Shown here: piece after piece, positions 1-15,300 of the stretch
Numbering within the stretch: position 1 is the stretch's first letter
How the letters are laid out: each line of letters begins with the position of its first letter
Source: Paulownia fortunei
Taxonomy: Eukaryota > Streptophyta > Magnoliopsida > Lamiales > Paulowniaceae
NCBI GenBank assembly: GCA_019321725.1
Contig: CM033115.1
Coordinates: 17,742,673-17,806,672 of the forward strand
Reading direction: 5' to 3'
DNA length: 64,000 nt
The notes under the pieces: model-generated
What the model was told of the DNA's origin: nothing
Seen by the model: the letters and a program-made list of their open reading frames with translations, nothing else
Databases searched by the model: none
Position numbers and translations under genes: made by a program

Positions 1-245
1 TTTCAGAGAAAAATTTCGCCAACTTCAAATTCTTAATCTAAACTGTAACAGGTTTTAAGAGAGAACTTAGTGATTCAATCCCGAAAAAGAAAAGAAAGAA
101 TAGAGGTGGTGAATCTTGGTATGTGGCGCTCCAATTGGAACACCAAACAATGACAAGACGGACTTTCTACAACATGAAAAAGATTTATCAGCATTGAGCA
201 TAATATCAGGTTTTACATCTGCTATAATCAATCAAAAGAGGGTAC

Positions 246-395
246 CTTTGAAGCATCATTTTGTGAGAGCAAGCAAGTCAGTGTTTGAAAGACATTCAAA
301 ACCAACTTCTCTCCATTTTCAGCATCCAGATTTCCATTCAACAAAGACACAACATGCAAAAAACATTCACCCTCACGGAACAAATCTTGATAATA
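246..395 (-). CDS. BCHB: BCHB exon 12 (residues 858-907), last one inside the window
   Basis: A 150-nt exon from tttgttgccag to AAG before gtaccc. Reads YYQDLFREGECFLHVVSLLN, then ENGEKLVLNVFQTLTCLLSQ. The expected next block (AFRALVGKGYQTLQ-like) is not found in 1-245, so the next exon lies beyond the left edge. Confidence 0.93.
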
Positions 396-3300
396 CTGGC
401 AACAAAAAATAGCAATTGGCAAGTCAAATTGAATGGACTTTACACATATATATTACTGTATATGAAGATAAAACTTCAAAAGGACTCATTTGAATACCAC
501 TTGATCTGTTAGTAGCATCTCTCTCATTCCAACCAGTAACTCAATTGACAAATCTGCAAAATTCTTAACTCGTTCTTTCAAATGTGTGAATGTCTCCAAG
601 TACTTGGAGCACAGAAACGCTTTTGCTTTCTGGTCCTCCTCAGAAAATGGAACTATCTGCCAAAAGAAAGAAAAACTTTAATCATAAAAGAGAGAATGAT
701 GTTCATCCATTGGCATTGTCCTTGATCAATTCAAAACAGAATATCGAGCATAGGAATAACATACCTTCATAAGATCGAGAACATAATTGAGCATAAGATT
801 TCTGAGATCCTCTTCCCAAAACAAGTCAAACATACAACTGATACACATAGAACTGCACAAAATGGAAAGTTTTGCATCATCTGATACTGAGAAGTACTCT
901 GCAAATAGTTCCATGAATGTTTTCATACATTTCGCCCAACTCCGAGTCACCTCAGGAGAATAAGACATTTCATGGCTTTGACAGGATGCCATGCCACTGG
1001 TAGTGGTCTCGGCAAAAGAATTTGTAGTGCCAGGCCTTTTAGACTCCTGGACTTGAATACAGGCAACTTTGAGCATCCGAGGAATTGCAGCAATGGTCTT
1101 AAATGAAGAAACAGTTTTCTCAGCTGAAAGCTGCAATATACAAAGCAGGCTCTTTGCCAGAACAGTGGCGAGCTCAGGATTACAGGCAGATTGCTCAAGG
1201 GCATCCAGCAAAACAGTACATTCAGGCTGCCATAAGATATTAATCAGATAAGCAACCAGCTAGCAGGAAGCTTGTGATGAAGCACAAAAAAGAGCCATTA
1301 ACATCAATCATATTGAAAACAAAACCAAGAAGATGAAATAGTTCTAACACATCAGCAGACGGATATACATGTGGATGCTTCAATAAATAATCAACTAAGT
1401 CAAAACTCATCATTCCAAAAAAAAAAAAGTTTAGCGTTTGCATGTGCCAACTAAAGGGATGTGGACACCAAAATTGAAGAAAGTCAGACCCGTTAAAACA
1501 TAACAATCTGGCTGCTCATGTAATTCAAGTGTATTCCAGTGTCTGTAGGACCAGTTAGTGTTGTTGCTATACCATCTATTTATACTCCCTCCATCCTATA
1601 AAAGATGCCTTGATTATTATTTTTGTTTGTAGTATTTCAAATTTATGTATCCAAGATTTAAATTGCATAGGTAAGGTAAGCTACACAATAAACCCTATCA
1701 TCATGCATTGTGCATTTATTTTAATGCAAATAAATATTTTTATAGCTATACTACAACACTAACAAAGGAAAGTATGCATCTTAATCCAAACTTCTAAATT
1801 TGTACAATTACCAATTTTTTAAGAAGAAAAGTAACCTTATTAGAAAAGGAAAATATATTGACTTTTCTTAATTCCTTAAAAAAGTCAATACAGGCATCCT
1901 TTCGGGACAGAGGGAGTATCTACATCCACAGACTCGTAAAGTTGCTGTCTCCCTAGAAATTATGGGTGCTCCACCATCAATTTATCATGTCAAAGAAAAG
2001 CACTGAAGAAGACACTTTATCTGAAATACTTACCATATTATTATAAATGCTTTTAAAAAGTAAATTACGGATGAAAGATAGAAAATGATAAGCAGATGAA
2101 GAAAATTGTGAATCCAAGGCAAGCTGCATTACTTAACTATAAAAGTCTGATCTCCATTTAAGAAAACCAACAACGAAAGCCAATCACAGATAAGAAGTTC
2201 ATGCCCTATTACATTGGTGCTTCAGTGAAATTCTTTCAAACAAGCCAGTAAGCAATCCGACGGAGATCGTCCAGCATGGACTTTATAGATGAAGACTAGA
2301 AGAATGTCTAACACAGAAAATATCGGACTAAAAGGAAGAAGAACCAACCAAGTTATGGGAAGTTCCACTTAAAGTTGCTGCAAATTCCATGAATGAGATT
2401 ACTTCAACTTGGAGAACTTCAACTAGATTCACGTTTACTCGATCATCAACGGAACTTGGACCACAGTATCCTTTGTCATCCATTAAAGGAACCGTATTCC
2501 TATTACAATTCTCTCCAGAAAATTCTGCAGGAGCCGGACCAAAGTAGAAAAAACTCTCAGAAAAGATGAAGTCCCACACACCCTCAGCACGGAAGACATC
2601 AACTAATGACGGTGATGAAAGAAGAACCTTCTTAAATACAAAAAGGACATAATGCTGCATCGTGTAGGCAAAGATCCTGAAAAGGAAGCACAAAATAGTG
2701 AAGAACTAAAAACAAGAAAGCGAAATACCAAGAATGATAAAAGAAACTATAGAACTAAAACTCACACAAACACAAAATAAAGAAATTATATACTTGAGAA
2801 AAGGATGAAAAGAAACAGCAGGAAGTTGATTAATCCACCTTAAGTGGCAAGGAATTTCTCTTTGATCCGAACAAGCCTTGATGCATGGGAAAACTGTAAG
2901 AAGCACTCTTGTGAACCACTTCACAGAAAGTTCTGCATAAACTGCAGACACCAATATGGTATTTCTGCTGATAGTTGGTTGAATGCGGCAGAATTTGGTT
3001 TCTTTTGCTTCAAGAAGGAAATAACAAAGAGCTGCACTCAAACTGGCAACATAATCTTTCCAATGTTGTAAATAAGATGGATCAGATGGAAATGGAAGGG
3101 ACAGCTCTGCTTTACAAACTTCTGAAGCATTTGTTTTTCTTCCTTCAAACTCATTCACAAAATCTTTCCCAGACGAGTCCCTGCCCCGTTTGTACTCTTG
3201 AAGCATGAATGCGACAGAACAAAAGCTATTTGCAAATTTTTGTACCCTTCCATTCTCACACAGAAACTGCAAATTGTTGAAATTTCCAAAGCTACAAACT

Positions 3301-6300
3301 AGTTAAAGGAATCAGTATTTTTTTGCATTTATGCATGCATAGCTAGTAAAGATTTCCATACTCCATCCACATCTTCATATGCCAAGAAGACTTGGCATAT
3401 ATAGCTATGGTCTGATATTTTTGCATTAAAAAGTTCTGTTATTTTGTTCCTTGATGAGCAACACAGTGATACGTAACAAACTTTAAATCTGTGTACATTA
3501 TAGTAGTACTTGTCTTGACGATACTCTCCAGATTATTAAAGAATAACTTTTGTTGGATGACCAGAGACTGACACAACATGCCTTAAAGTGGAAGAAAGAC
3601 ATTTAGCATTAAACATGGGTTAACTAGCATGCAACATTAACTTACCTGATTAATAAAAACATTAATTGAATTAGCTCATGTTAGCACATGCATGATCTTG
3701 AATTCTGATGGTCTTCTAAATTATGTGAACCCAATAGGTAAAAACTAGGTGCTGAAAGGATACGTAGCTTCCCTAAGAACCTCCAATGAGAGAACATGGA
3801 GATTAAAAATATCCTGCAAAGGATTTTTGCTTCTGCAGCAAGAAAAGGCAAAAATTAGAGGCGAAATTAAGAAATTAACAGAAATAACTGTAAGAAGTCA
3901 GATGATTGTACTAGTCAGGATGATACATTTATACGCACACTTGTGTCCACATGGTATAATGCAAGGGAAATCCACATTTCAAGTACGATGATTTTTGTGG
4001 ATAATATACCGTATACAATGGATATTTCGAATTTTTGTTTGCTGTCTATCTTTTTTTCTGTTTTTTTTTTTTTTTTTTCTTTCTTGTGAAGTTGGGGTCC
4101 TTAGATTTCCCTCCTTTTTATGGTGGTGGTGGTTTGGGTGGAGTGGGTGCCAAAGAGTAGAGATTATTATATGAAAAAAACAGCCATTATGCCTTCATTT
4201 AATATTCTCTAACTAAACAGAAGGGGGTGTTGATTCTTTTTATTCTTTATCCTATCCTATTGACTTTAAACCAAAGCTCAAGGTCAGTACATGAAATTTG
4301 AGATTTGGATATATGTCAATGGATGGTTTTTGACAACAATTATACTTGCATTGAGTCATGTTGCATGGGATTCAAAAAAAAATTAAAGGTGCTGCTTTCG
4401 AGCTCTCGAGTTTCATTATTGTGCCTCAGTTGTCATGCATCACAAGTTCAGACATGACCGCCGAAAAAACTATTAGTAATTAGCAGATAATCAAGGAACA
4501 AAAGGTAAATCTTATCAGCCAAGTAAGCTAAACCAATAACAAGTTCCAGGATTGATCTTCATCATAATAGGGAGAACCTGCAAACATGAGATATGCTGGT
4601 AAAGGCATACTTCAGCAAGTCCAAAGAGGTCACCTTTCTTCATCGCTTGAATCATTCGCAATCAAGCTATCAATTGAAGGAACTCCCAGTCCATCCAACA
4701 GAACTTCCAAACCTCCAATACTTCGGAAATGATTTTGACCACGTGGATTATCAGCCAAAGCTGATCGAAGAGCTCTGAGAGTCAAGTGCTGAAGGGACAT
4801 ATCTGCCCACTGTTCTTTCATAATCAATCTCCTAATCAAACGCAATATCTCTGAAACATAATAAATATCATGATGAGTGTTCTTTCAATATTACATGAAA
4901 CTCGAACATCAGATAGTGCAAATATGCAATGCAGACAATCAAGTCTCCAGCGAAAGCTTATTTAGGAGCAAAATCTGCAGCAAGAAATACCAAAGTGCCT
5001 TTTTCACATGCAGCTGAAAAAGAAAACTCAAAGTATCAAAGAAGTACCGGGCATATAATCCAAACTACTTTTCTCCATTTTTACATAATTGTCCATTACT
5101 GTTTATTTTAACAAAAGCAACAAATACTTTCATACTCATAATAACATAAATTGTGTTAAGAAAGTAACATAACTTATTTAAAATTTGGAGGGATAGGAGC
5201 AGCTTGTGGATGGTGACTTTACTCATGTCTTAGAAATTCAAGAAATTATTTCGTTAAAATGCAGCTTTTTAAAATTTTACATTTCAGAGGACCAAAAAAC
5301 TACATTCTGGTCAAATGGATGAAAGCAATGATCCTTAGTTATCCATCAAATTGGATTGAAAAAACCATGTAATCTGCATGAAAACAACATTTTCTAGGCT
5401 AATCAGAATTGCTATCAAATTTAAAGAATGATAACAAGTAATGATCAATATAAGCATGTATGCATCAGGATAAAAAAATGACGCAGTGGTTGTAAAGTCC
5501 ACTCAGTTGCTCAGTTTCAGGTACCCCCCACTCCATATCGCATTCCTAATAAAATAAAGGGGTCTCCCAGACAGTTTAATTCGATACAGCACACAAAATT
5601 TTACCAGCCTTTACATATGAACAACAAAACCTGTCCTAAATAGGATGCTTATACCAGTTTCCAGGTAGATAAAGGACCTTTTGGACTGGGGAAGCATACA
5701 AAGTTTGAGTGAAATCCAGCATAGTAGGACAGAAGGTAGCAACATAATGTGTAGATTCTATGTACCATAGAGGCCTCTGAGGTAAGGAATTCCTTGCAAA
5801 AGTCAATGGAGCAATGGATTATCTGAATCCCAGTACTTCTATTAGTAGTAAAGAATAATGAGCACTACAGTATGGGCCTGTTGAACGGCAGGCTTGACTG
5901 GCAACGGAAAGGATTCCTTCGATCAGATTTGATATATCAAAATCTTTCATCCAAGTGTGGTTCCTCAATTTGCTGTCCCTCTTGTGAATTTTCATGACGA
6001 AACCTTTCTTAGTGGAAGATTAGAAATCTCTTCATCAAAACACTGATAGAATCTTCCATAGACACCCGAGAGACCACTGGTGGTGTATTGAAATGGGTTT
6101 AGCCCATCCTTGAAAGTGGTCCGAGTCTCTAGAATCCGTATATGAAAGGAGTCCCTTTAACAGGCTTCCTCAAGCTCTTTCAGTAGCTCTATAAAGCTCC
6201 TCAAGACTTCTCTCTATTAAACTTCGAAAGCACTTATAGTAGTGACAAAAATTCACGCTAGTTACGACTTTGCCAAAGGGGCAAACAAAGGCTAACCTGA

Positions 6301-9300
6301 ACTACAACAAGAGTACAAAAATGAAAGCCCTTTTTTCCAACGGCATGAGGGATGGGGTGGGATTGGATTTTGACAGCATTTCGTAGCACAGAATGTGAGG
6401 CAGATAGAGAAGATCAAGAATAACAAAGCCACCGACAAACGACAATGGTTTGTCAACATGTAATCGACAAAAGATCCGGAAGAAAAAGGAATAATTTCTA
6501 TTTTTTTTTTCTTACAACTGAAAAAAAAAATTGTTAATTGAAGTTGAAAAAAGAATTATCAACTTCAGAGGGTATTGAATGACCGGTGTCTCCCAGACGA
6601 AACAGAAGCAGTATGATTGAGTAAAGAGCATAAAAAAGGCCCTCAAAGATCATAACAAAGTTCAATTTCGAAATATATTAGTATCGCTAGCCTATGTAAC
6701 ACATTCTGATAATTCAACTTACTCTAGAAGGGAGAGAACATATAGCTAGCATGCATGGGTCAAGATGGACATCATCATCAACATCTAGAAATATTCACTA
6801 TTGAGGCAATAATGACAACAAAATGAAAAAAAATTCAACCAGGATTTTAGTCAAAGGGATCAACCTTATCATGCCTAGCAGACTCAGTCTGCAAAATAGC
6901 TTTAAATTCAGACAAAAGACAATCAACGACATGCACTACTGAGATGCCTTGTATTCTGGCCCAAATCACGATTCAACCCAATTATGTTTTTAACACATCA
7001 GAATGAATGATAAAGGAGGGCTCTATTTGCAAGTAGGGGGCTGAGATAACAGGTATTAACCCTTACCCATTATAGTGCAGATTTATGCTAATGTTTTAAC
7101 ATAGAGAATTGTAGTTAACTTTTGTACACTGAGCAAGTTTCATATTCAGAAAGCAGTTCTGGCATATTAAGGATGAGTATAAGATCCAAATATTCTTCAT
7201 ATATCCTATTTTTGCTGCATTCATGGTCCTCGGCGAGGATGTTGACTTCATCAAGCTAAACCAGGTAAATCTGTTTGTAGATCTATACATCCTTCCTCTT
7301 CATCATTCTTTTGTTCACCATGTTCTATGAACTTGCTGTAAGAGGCTTAGCCATAACTATATATCATAACACAGATCCTCATACATCTTGAAAGTGCAGA
7401 TGGAAGTGCATCACTGCTAATACTATGGACAGGTTAAATAATTAAGAAAAAAAAAAAAACAGCTGAAACTGCATACCTTACCTAATAACCAATTAAGACC
7501 ACCAGCTTCCATAACTGATACAACCGTTGTTTGATGCCACGATAAGATTGTTTCCGAAACTGGAGATTTTACAGCTGTGGAAGGGTTAAAATATATTTCA
7601 CCACTCCTTGCTGCAGAAGATTCCATGTTGGTACTTTTGATCTGTACATTTTCCTCTATGCTTGAATGTAAATCAATGAAATTGCAGATGATGGACACCA
7701 CATGAACAAGTATCCGCTGCAAAACTCCAGCATTCTGTACTATAGTATTTAACAAACTTTCATCTGCTGGAAGTGCACTAGTAATAGTCTTAAGTTGGAC
7801 AATGGCAGCTGGAAAAACAGAAGCCAGGAGTAAGCATTGGGCATGTAATATCGAGTATCAAATTTTCCCGACAAAAGACAACAAACCTAAAGGGTAACAG
7901 TAGAGTAAGCTTTAGATGAAATCATTGTACAATGTAAAAATGATAAGTCATACAATTCAAGAATACAATCAGTTGTAGAATTCCCTTTAAATTCATTTGG
8001 ATCAATGGACTTGCACCCATGGATTTCAAATCTACAGCCAAAGTCCGTATTAGCTGATAGGATGCAATGTCAACTGCAGATTCAAATGTACTCTGAAATC
8101 AAATATATTTCAAGCTCAAACTTTATGGAATCCAAATCTTTCAATTTTAGGGTCATTCAGATCCCCATCCCTCTACCAATAAATTATTACCATATATTAG
8201 CTTTTGCACAGGCGAATAGGTTTGTGACGATTATTTCATCTTGACAATGTGTATATCTTCAGTGATATAAAATTTGAAGGAAAAAAAAAAGGAACAAATA
8301 CTAAATGTGGAAAATGATACTTACAAAATAAATAAGAGCAAACACAATGTTATTCAGAATTGATCAACAATTCCACCATTTACACACACAAACTATTAAT
8401 ACTAAACAAATTTAATCATTTGATACCAACGATAACTGTAAAAGAAAAAAAAAAAATGCTGCCACTCGTCACAACAATGTGGTAATCATACCTTTCATCA
8501 ATGCTGTAAGCTTCTGAATCCCAGCATGGTAACCAAAAACTTTGCAGTTATGAATGGACAGAGTCACAACGGTCAAAGCATCTAAGGCCATCCATGATTC
8601 GTTTGTTACGTTCATGCATGTCGTAATGCCCACTTGATCTGCAAATAATTGCATCACAGTTCCAAAAATTAAAAACTAAAGGGAAAGAGATCACTCAATA
8701 CCAATGCAGCCGATGGTTCCCAACAAAACATTAAATTCTATTTATAACTTTTAACATGAACCAAAAAAACCTCTACAGAGAATCAACAAAACCAGTTCAT
8801 CCCATATGATTGTTTGTGGGAAGGATGTCAGCCTGCGGGAAATTTAAAAGTGGTTCTCTAAGCCCATGCTTCCTTCACGAAACCAGGCCAGATATGGTAC
8901 AAATATTTAACCCAACTTAGTTATATAGTATTTTATAAGAACTTTGAATCCAAGATATTAATCCTGGGTCCTCCTAATATCCAATACTGGTAAAATCATC
9001 CCGATGGGGAGATGTACATGAATCATATACATATAGATGTACACCAAACATATAAATGATTATCGGCATTATTGGCATGCAAGATGAACTTGGAATGGAA
9101 CGGGCATTCCCAAGTCCATTCCCAAACACATGCTTGGTATAATTTAGTGCTAGGAATCCCCATTCCCAAAAGTATTGGATTAGTCATTCTCTCCCTTACC
9201 CTTTCCTACGATTTAACCATTCTCATTTATTTTTTGACAAAATTATCCTCCTAAACTTAACGAAAGTGTTTCATAGAACTTATAAATAGCAAGGGGTTGA

Positions 9301-12300
9301 TCTGGGGTGGGTTCATCACAACTCAAGATGCGACCGATCAAGATTTGTGGACCCAGACCGAAACCCGCCCTTAACCCGAGACCCAACAGATTAGACCCAT
9401 TTCATTTTTAACAAAATTAAAAAATAATGTCACCATAACTTTTTAAATATGAGAAAATAATATTATTAAAAAAGAACAAATTATATACAAATTTATATAT
9501 ACATGTTTTAATTTTCAAATTTAAAATTTTAAATATATTTGTTGCTTTTATATATTTAACTACTTAGTAATTTTAGAATATAATACAAAAATTTATAAGA
9601 GTATTATATTTATGTTTTATATGTGAGTATATATGTAACATACATATATTTTTTCATAAAGACAAATATACATCACATAAACACATACATAATAAATAAA
9701 AATATATATTGCAATATTTTAATGGATCGAGTTCAGATCTGAAAACTAAAACCCAAAATTGTCCCGAGATCCGTTTGTGGTTTCAAAACCCACCACAAGC
9801 GAGGTGGATCGAGGCAGTCTAGGTTTTACCCGAACCAATTATCATCCATAATTAGGAAAGGCAACGGGACGGGATTGGCCAAACCCGAGACCCATCCCAT
9901 TAAGGTCTTTTAGGACCCGGACCCAGCGGATTAGACTCACTAGAACTATTTTAATATTTTAAAAATATTAAAATGTATTTTTTTTTAATAAAAAATACAC
10001 TAAAACTTGCCATCCATTGCCAACAAAGTTTCCTTGCTCCACAAATTCCAGATTTCCTTTCCTTTTTTATTTTTTTCTTCACCGAATGACATCTTACATC
10101 CACCATAAAGCAACACATGCCAATCATCACCAACCCCCCCCCCACCGACCCACCCACCCATCACTCAGCCTTTTTCACCAAAACCTCTAAGGAAGCAACA
10201 CCACAAACTTCTCTGCCCACTGAAAATAAATATACTGCTTGTGTGCACGAATAGAAGACAGTAACAACTTCCGAGGAACAAAGGAATGAGGCGATTCCCA
10301 TTCCAACTTCTTGTATGCTAGGACAAAAACGGGTCCCTACTAAAAGTGGGAAAATCATCCCCACTTCAATTATTTATGAGGAATGTTCATTCACTTAGTA
10401 GGAAGGAGTAGAACGAAAATTATTAAAAAGAAAAAAGAAATCTTTCAATCCTTCATTTTACATAATACTTCTATGTCCGTTGTATCAGAAAAAAAAAATT
10501 ATGAATATACATATATGGGGGGTCTGTGTGTGTAAGCACACCTATGATTATATTAAAACATATATCATATAGTATTATAATTATATTTATACATAATAAA
10601 ATTAACAAAATTCATAAACTGTATAAATGTTTCTATGTATCTAAAATATTTAAAATACATATAAATATGAAACTACATATATATGTGTTGGGTATAAATT
10701 AACTACACATTTAGAATTGTCAAATTATAGACACCAACCTATAGAAAAAATGGGTAAATAATGCCATCTATGCAGCCAATCAGAAGAATGGGAAAGACTA
10801 ACCCAAGTGAAAAATGACAATTCGTGTGTCAAACAAGGCCTGTGATACTCAAAAATAACAATGGCGCCATAAAAGCATTTTTTTTCCCCTTAATTAAATC
10901 TACCATATCATCATTAGAAAGAATTAGGTCAAGTATGCTTCTGATTTAATTGCCCAAGACATTAATGGTTCCGTATAAGGTATTTGTTAATAGGTCTTTT
11001 GCAAAATCTTGGAGAATGCAAAGATAAGAGATTGTCTTAGATTGTGGACAATGGTTGGTCAGTAATGGTGGTCTGGACACAATTATCTAAGGTGCAAATT
11101 AGGCAGAGAGGCAAAGAATGGTAGTGCTAAGGGCGAAAGCTCAAAAATTAGAAAAGCAGAGCCCTACACCGCCCCCCCAACCCACCCACTTGATGTGGGT
11201 AGAAGAAAATTGAGGTTGAAAATATCAATAAGAATACCTATTTATTACTCGCACCAGAAAAGATCATTAACTAGACGTAAAATATTTAAGTCCCTGTCAA
11301 TATAGAAGTGAGCACTTGGGTACAACTTTACCATCGGCTCATGCTTTTCCCACCCTTTGGTTCTGCAGTCAGAATAGCCTTCTTATTAGTTCCGGGGAAA
11401 ACATCTGTCAGGCAAGGTATAGTATCTTGAAATAACTAGAAAACTGCCTGTCCAATTTGAAGTTTCTGTCTGGTGGAGAGAGAGATCTGTAACTAAAAGT
11501 TCAAAGAATAAACTAGCACGCGCATAGCTAGCTATACATACAATTATGTTGTGCTCCATAGCACTCTTCAAAACTTCAATAGATTCTATGTTTTCAACAA
11601 ATACAAGTTTGATAGATTAATATAACTTCCAACAGGTAAGAACCTCAGTCTACAACTCAACTACAATCCAAAAACTCACTCTTTTACCATCTGTAAAGCT
11701 TTTATATTTGTATACACCAACTAAAAATTTGGGCAACATTCAACTTCTGCATATCATCCTCTCTGCCATCCAACTCTTTCTTTCTCCATACCCAATTCAC
11801 TTCCCTCCTAGTCAAATCATCCACCTCACATCCTACCTTGCTTCAACATTAAATGCCCTGCACAAAACACGTTTTCTATTTTACCGCTGCTCAACCACCA
11901 CTACTGTTGCCTATTCACCCCTCTCTCCCTTCAAGTCCAACCTACTTCCCCTCCCTCCTAATAACGCATGCAACTCAAAGATTGGTACCGAGTCCAAATT
12001 AATCAACTAGATCGTAAAGCATCATAAAAAAATGTCTATAAGACTTGAAGAAAGGCAATAGCAAATCAAGGACTTCATGTAAAGCGCTACCTTTAATCCG
12101 AAATCCCTCTATGAAATTCTTTTGCATGTCCACATCCTAAAAGGATTTGTACTTGTAAGATGAATTCATGGTTATTATCTAAGAATAGTACCCTTTCAAG
12201 GTTGTTTATCAACCACTAATCTCCCAAGTAAGAAGGGTAGCCTTTGGAGTAATAATGTGGCCACATGCATTTCCTAGATACGAGAGAGTTGTCGACTTCA

Positions 12301-15300
12301 TATTCAACTTTGTGTGTGACTCGTGGGGACTCAAATGGGAGGGATTAATGATGAATATGATAGACTTACATGAAAAGTCCAACCAAATTTGAGATAGATG
12401 TTTGGTGCATTCATATTCCCAGTAAACCAGCTGAATCGTGAGATTGTTGTGTAGAGTCTACAAGCTAATTAGAAGTATAAATGAACTTCTACCGAAGTTA
12501 ATAACCTTCTTCATTAGAAGTTTATTAGAAGTAAGGGACTCAAATCCAATTCCAAGACACCTAATTTTTCTCTAGTTAGCTTAGAGAGAGCAAAAAGACA
12601 AAAAGAATATTGGACAAATATATTGATCAATGTGTGGTACACCTTTTGCCGCCGGTATATTTGTAATATGGAAAAAAAAAATCAACTTTGACGTCATCTC
12701 CATCAACTCCTAATCTTCATCCAAGCACAAGCCAAGCAAGGGATGGTTAATTTCACTTTCGTTCTCCACTACCCCACCCTGATACACAACTTCCATTTCA
12801 AGCTAAGTGCATTTATATATTTTTAAAAAGGAAAAGAAAAGGCCCCCCTCACAAGTAAAATTTTCCGTATGAACTTGATGTATAATATTATTGCAAATTG
12901 AATACTAGGGTGCCTAGAAAAGTAGCTTTTTCAGCATGGAAGCTTCACACAAGAGCATTTTGACAGGAGGTTGCTTGGGGAATGAAGAAAATTTATGCTA
13001 CCTAACTCATATACAGAAGACATGAGAAACACATACCACATGCAATTGCATTGTGAAGTGGCAAGTGCCTCATGGTATTTTGGTATAAAGCACTGGATAA
13101 TGCCAAGTCCAAAGAAATTGTTTTTGCTTTCTTGGAGCTAATACAGGTGAAATCATAAAGATCAAGGATTTTGGAACATGGCCTTGATTATTTTTTATTT
13201 TTTTTTTATCTTGTGCACTGTACCTTTTGCACAAGTTTTTGCTCTCTCTTGGATTAAGGAATACTTTTCTGAAATTTACATTTCTTTTGTTCACTTCTTG
13301 AATGATATAAACACATGTATGGATAGATAAAATCTTCTTGCTGCAAGCGGGAACCCCCCCACCTGGCCCTATTTAAGAACATATTTAACTTCCAAAAAAA
13401 ATTATTGTTGCAAATTTAGCCTGGAGGATACGCATGGACATAAGATTTCTGAGGTATCATTTATCATATTCAAACTAGAAATGATCTCACAATAGTTTTA
13501 GAAGCTACAAATAAAAAGTTACTGACTAGAAGAGCGGATGTTAAAAGGTATCTTATCCTGAAAAAAATAATGACATATAATATAAATTATTTCCTACATA
13601 TATGCTTCATTTGTTTACCATGACATGGTTATTTGTTGATTTTCTGTTTAAGTGCGAGAGCTAGGATTGCTAGTATGTGGTGCAGAAGAGTAAGCCTACC
13701 ACAGAATGTGAGAGATATTCAAACAAATAAGCGTGATTACTCATGAACTGAGTTCTCATCGAATTTGATCCTGTCTAACATCCAAACGTGGTGTGTGTGC
13801 TATAGGATCAACGAACAATTAAAAATTCATACTCCTGCTTCGTTTTATCGTGTCTTAATCTGATGCAAGGAGGACTGCAAACTATCCATAAAGGCCAGAT
13901 TCAAAAGCCAAACCAGAGAAAAACCCCACTATTTATGGATTAGAAGAGAACATAAAATAAAATGGCAAAGAAAAACTTATAGCTCACTGACATCAACTAG
14001 AGTTTCATCAGCTTCATAATAGTATGTAACCAACTTACTGTCAGTCAGCAATCTTGTTATTTGTGAAACTTCTTCTGTCAAGATCAGTATTACTTCAGCA
14101 GGGTGACCAAAATTGCAGCCAACCACCACATCACCAATATTTTGCGCATATTTTACAGGTGAAATGGTGAGAGCTTCTTCAGGAGTTTGGCCCAAGGGTT
14201 TCCAGTTCCGGAATATCGTCAAGAATTGCTTGAGAAAAATATGGAACAACTTTCTCTTTTCCACCTGAACATAAGAAAACATGAGCAGAAATTATACAAC
14301 TTTTCACAAAAACACAGGAAAGACAGGATAAAAACAAAAAAGGGAGGCCTTCCCATTAAGCGCATCCAATGTTTCTCTAGCTATCATCAGTTACTACTCA
14401 TCTATATTTTTGAGTGAGTTGCATGGCAAAGAATATGATTTTTTAGGTCTTCAAAAGTATTAGAAACTTCTTTAAAAATGAAGTTCTATCCGCACCCAGC
14501 TGGTATCCATCTTGAGGCCCGTGGAAATGGAGATATAGATAGTGTGTGGAGATTCAGAACACTAGTAGCACAATCCTTATATACTAATATAATACGAATA
14601 TAGTTGCATGCCTAAATCCAAATACATGCATTTTGCATGCTCTCTACACTATATACTTCATCAGCAATCAACATTGGATTAAATAGTTTAAACCAGTCCG
14701 GCATTCTGGCCTCTATTTTCACAATGGTAGTGCTGAATGTAATAGTCAAAGGCTTTAGGAGAAAGGTGACTTTACATAGTAAATCATCTGGCGCCTAGAA
14801 TACTTTTTCGATCAAGATGCAAGAATTCATGTAGGTTAAGTTTGCTGTTCTAAACAGGCAGAACCATCTAAATATTGTGTAGAAAATACAACATGAACCA
14901 ATTTCACCGAGATAATTACACATACATACCTCATCAACAGCATTCAAATATCTTTCCAAGAGCGCTTTCAAAATCGCCTCATCGCCTACCTCACTAGAGA
15001 ACACAAGATTGGAAATGTTAAGCCATGGGGACAGATAAGTTTATTGCGATTTAAAGCTATATATTAATAGGCATCTGCCAGGGTAAAAAATATTCTTTTT
15101 CTCAACATAAATCAAAGAGAATAAATACATCAAACAGAGAGACAAATGTCATAAATAGCACTCATAAGAAAAGTAAAGAAGGTTCCTCTAAGAACTAGTA
15201 AAGAAGCTAGCCTAAAATAAAACGAATTGATGACGTTGAGAAATTTAAGTGCAAAGTTCTTTCAGAATAAATTTATTGATTTAGTTGAGAAATACGTCAA

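Noticed and set aside
1..245. The next BCHB exon (AFRALVGKGYQTLQ-like) at the left edge
   Set aside because: Reading the minus strand in all frames I did not find this block. The stretch looks intronic.
3371..3397. Short hairpin ATATGCCAAG-aag-ACTTGGCATAT as a small-RNA precursor
   Set aside because: A stem of about 11 bp with a 3-4 nt loop is far too short for a plant miRNA precursor and expected by chance in 64 kb of AT-rich DNA.
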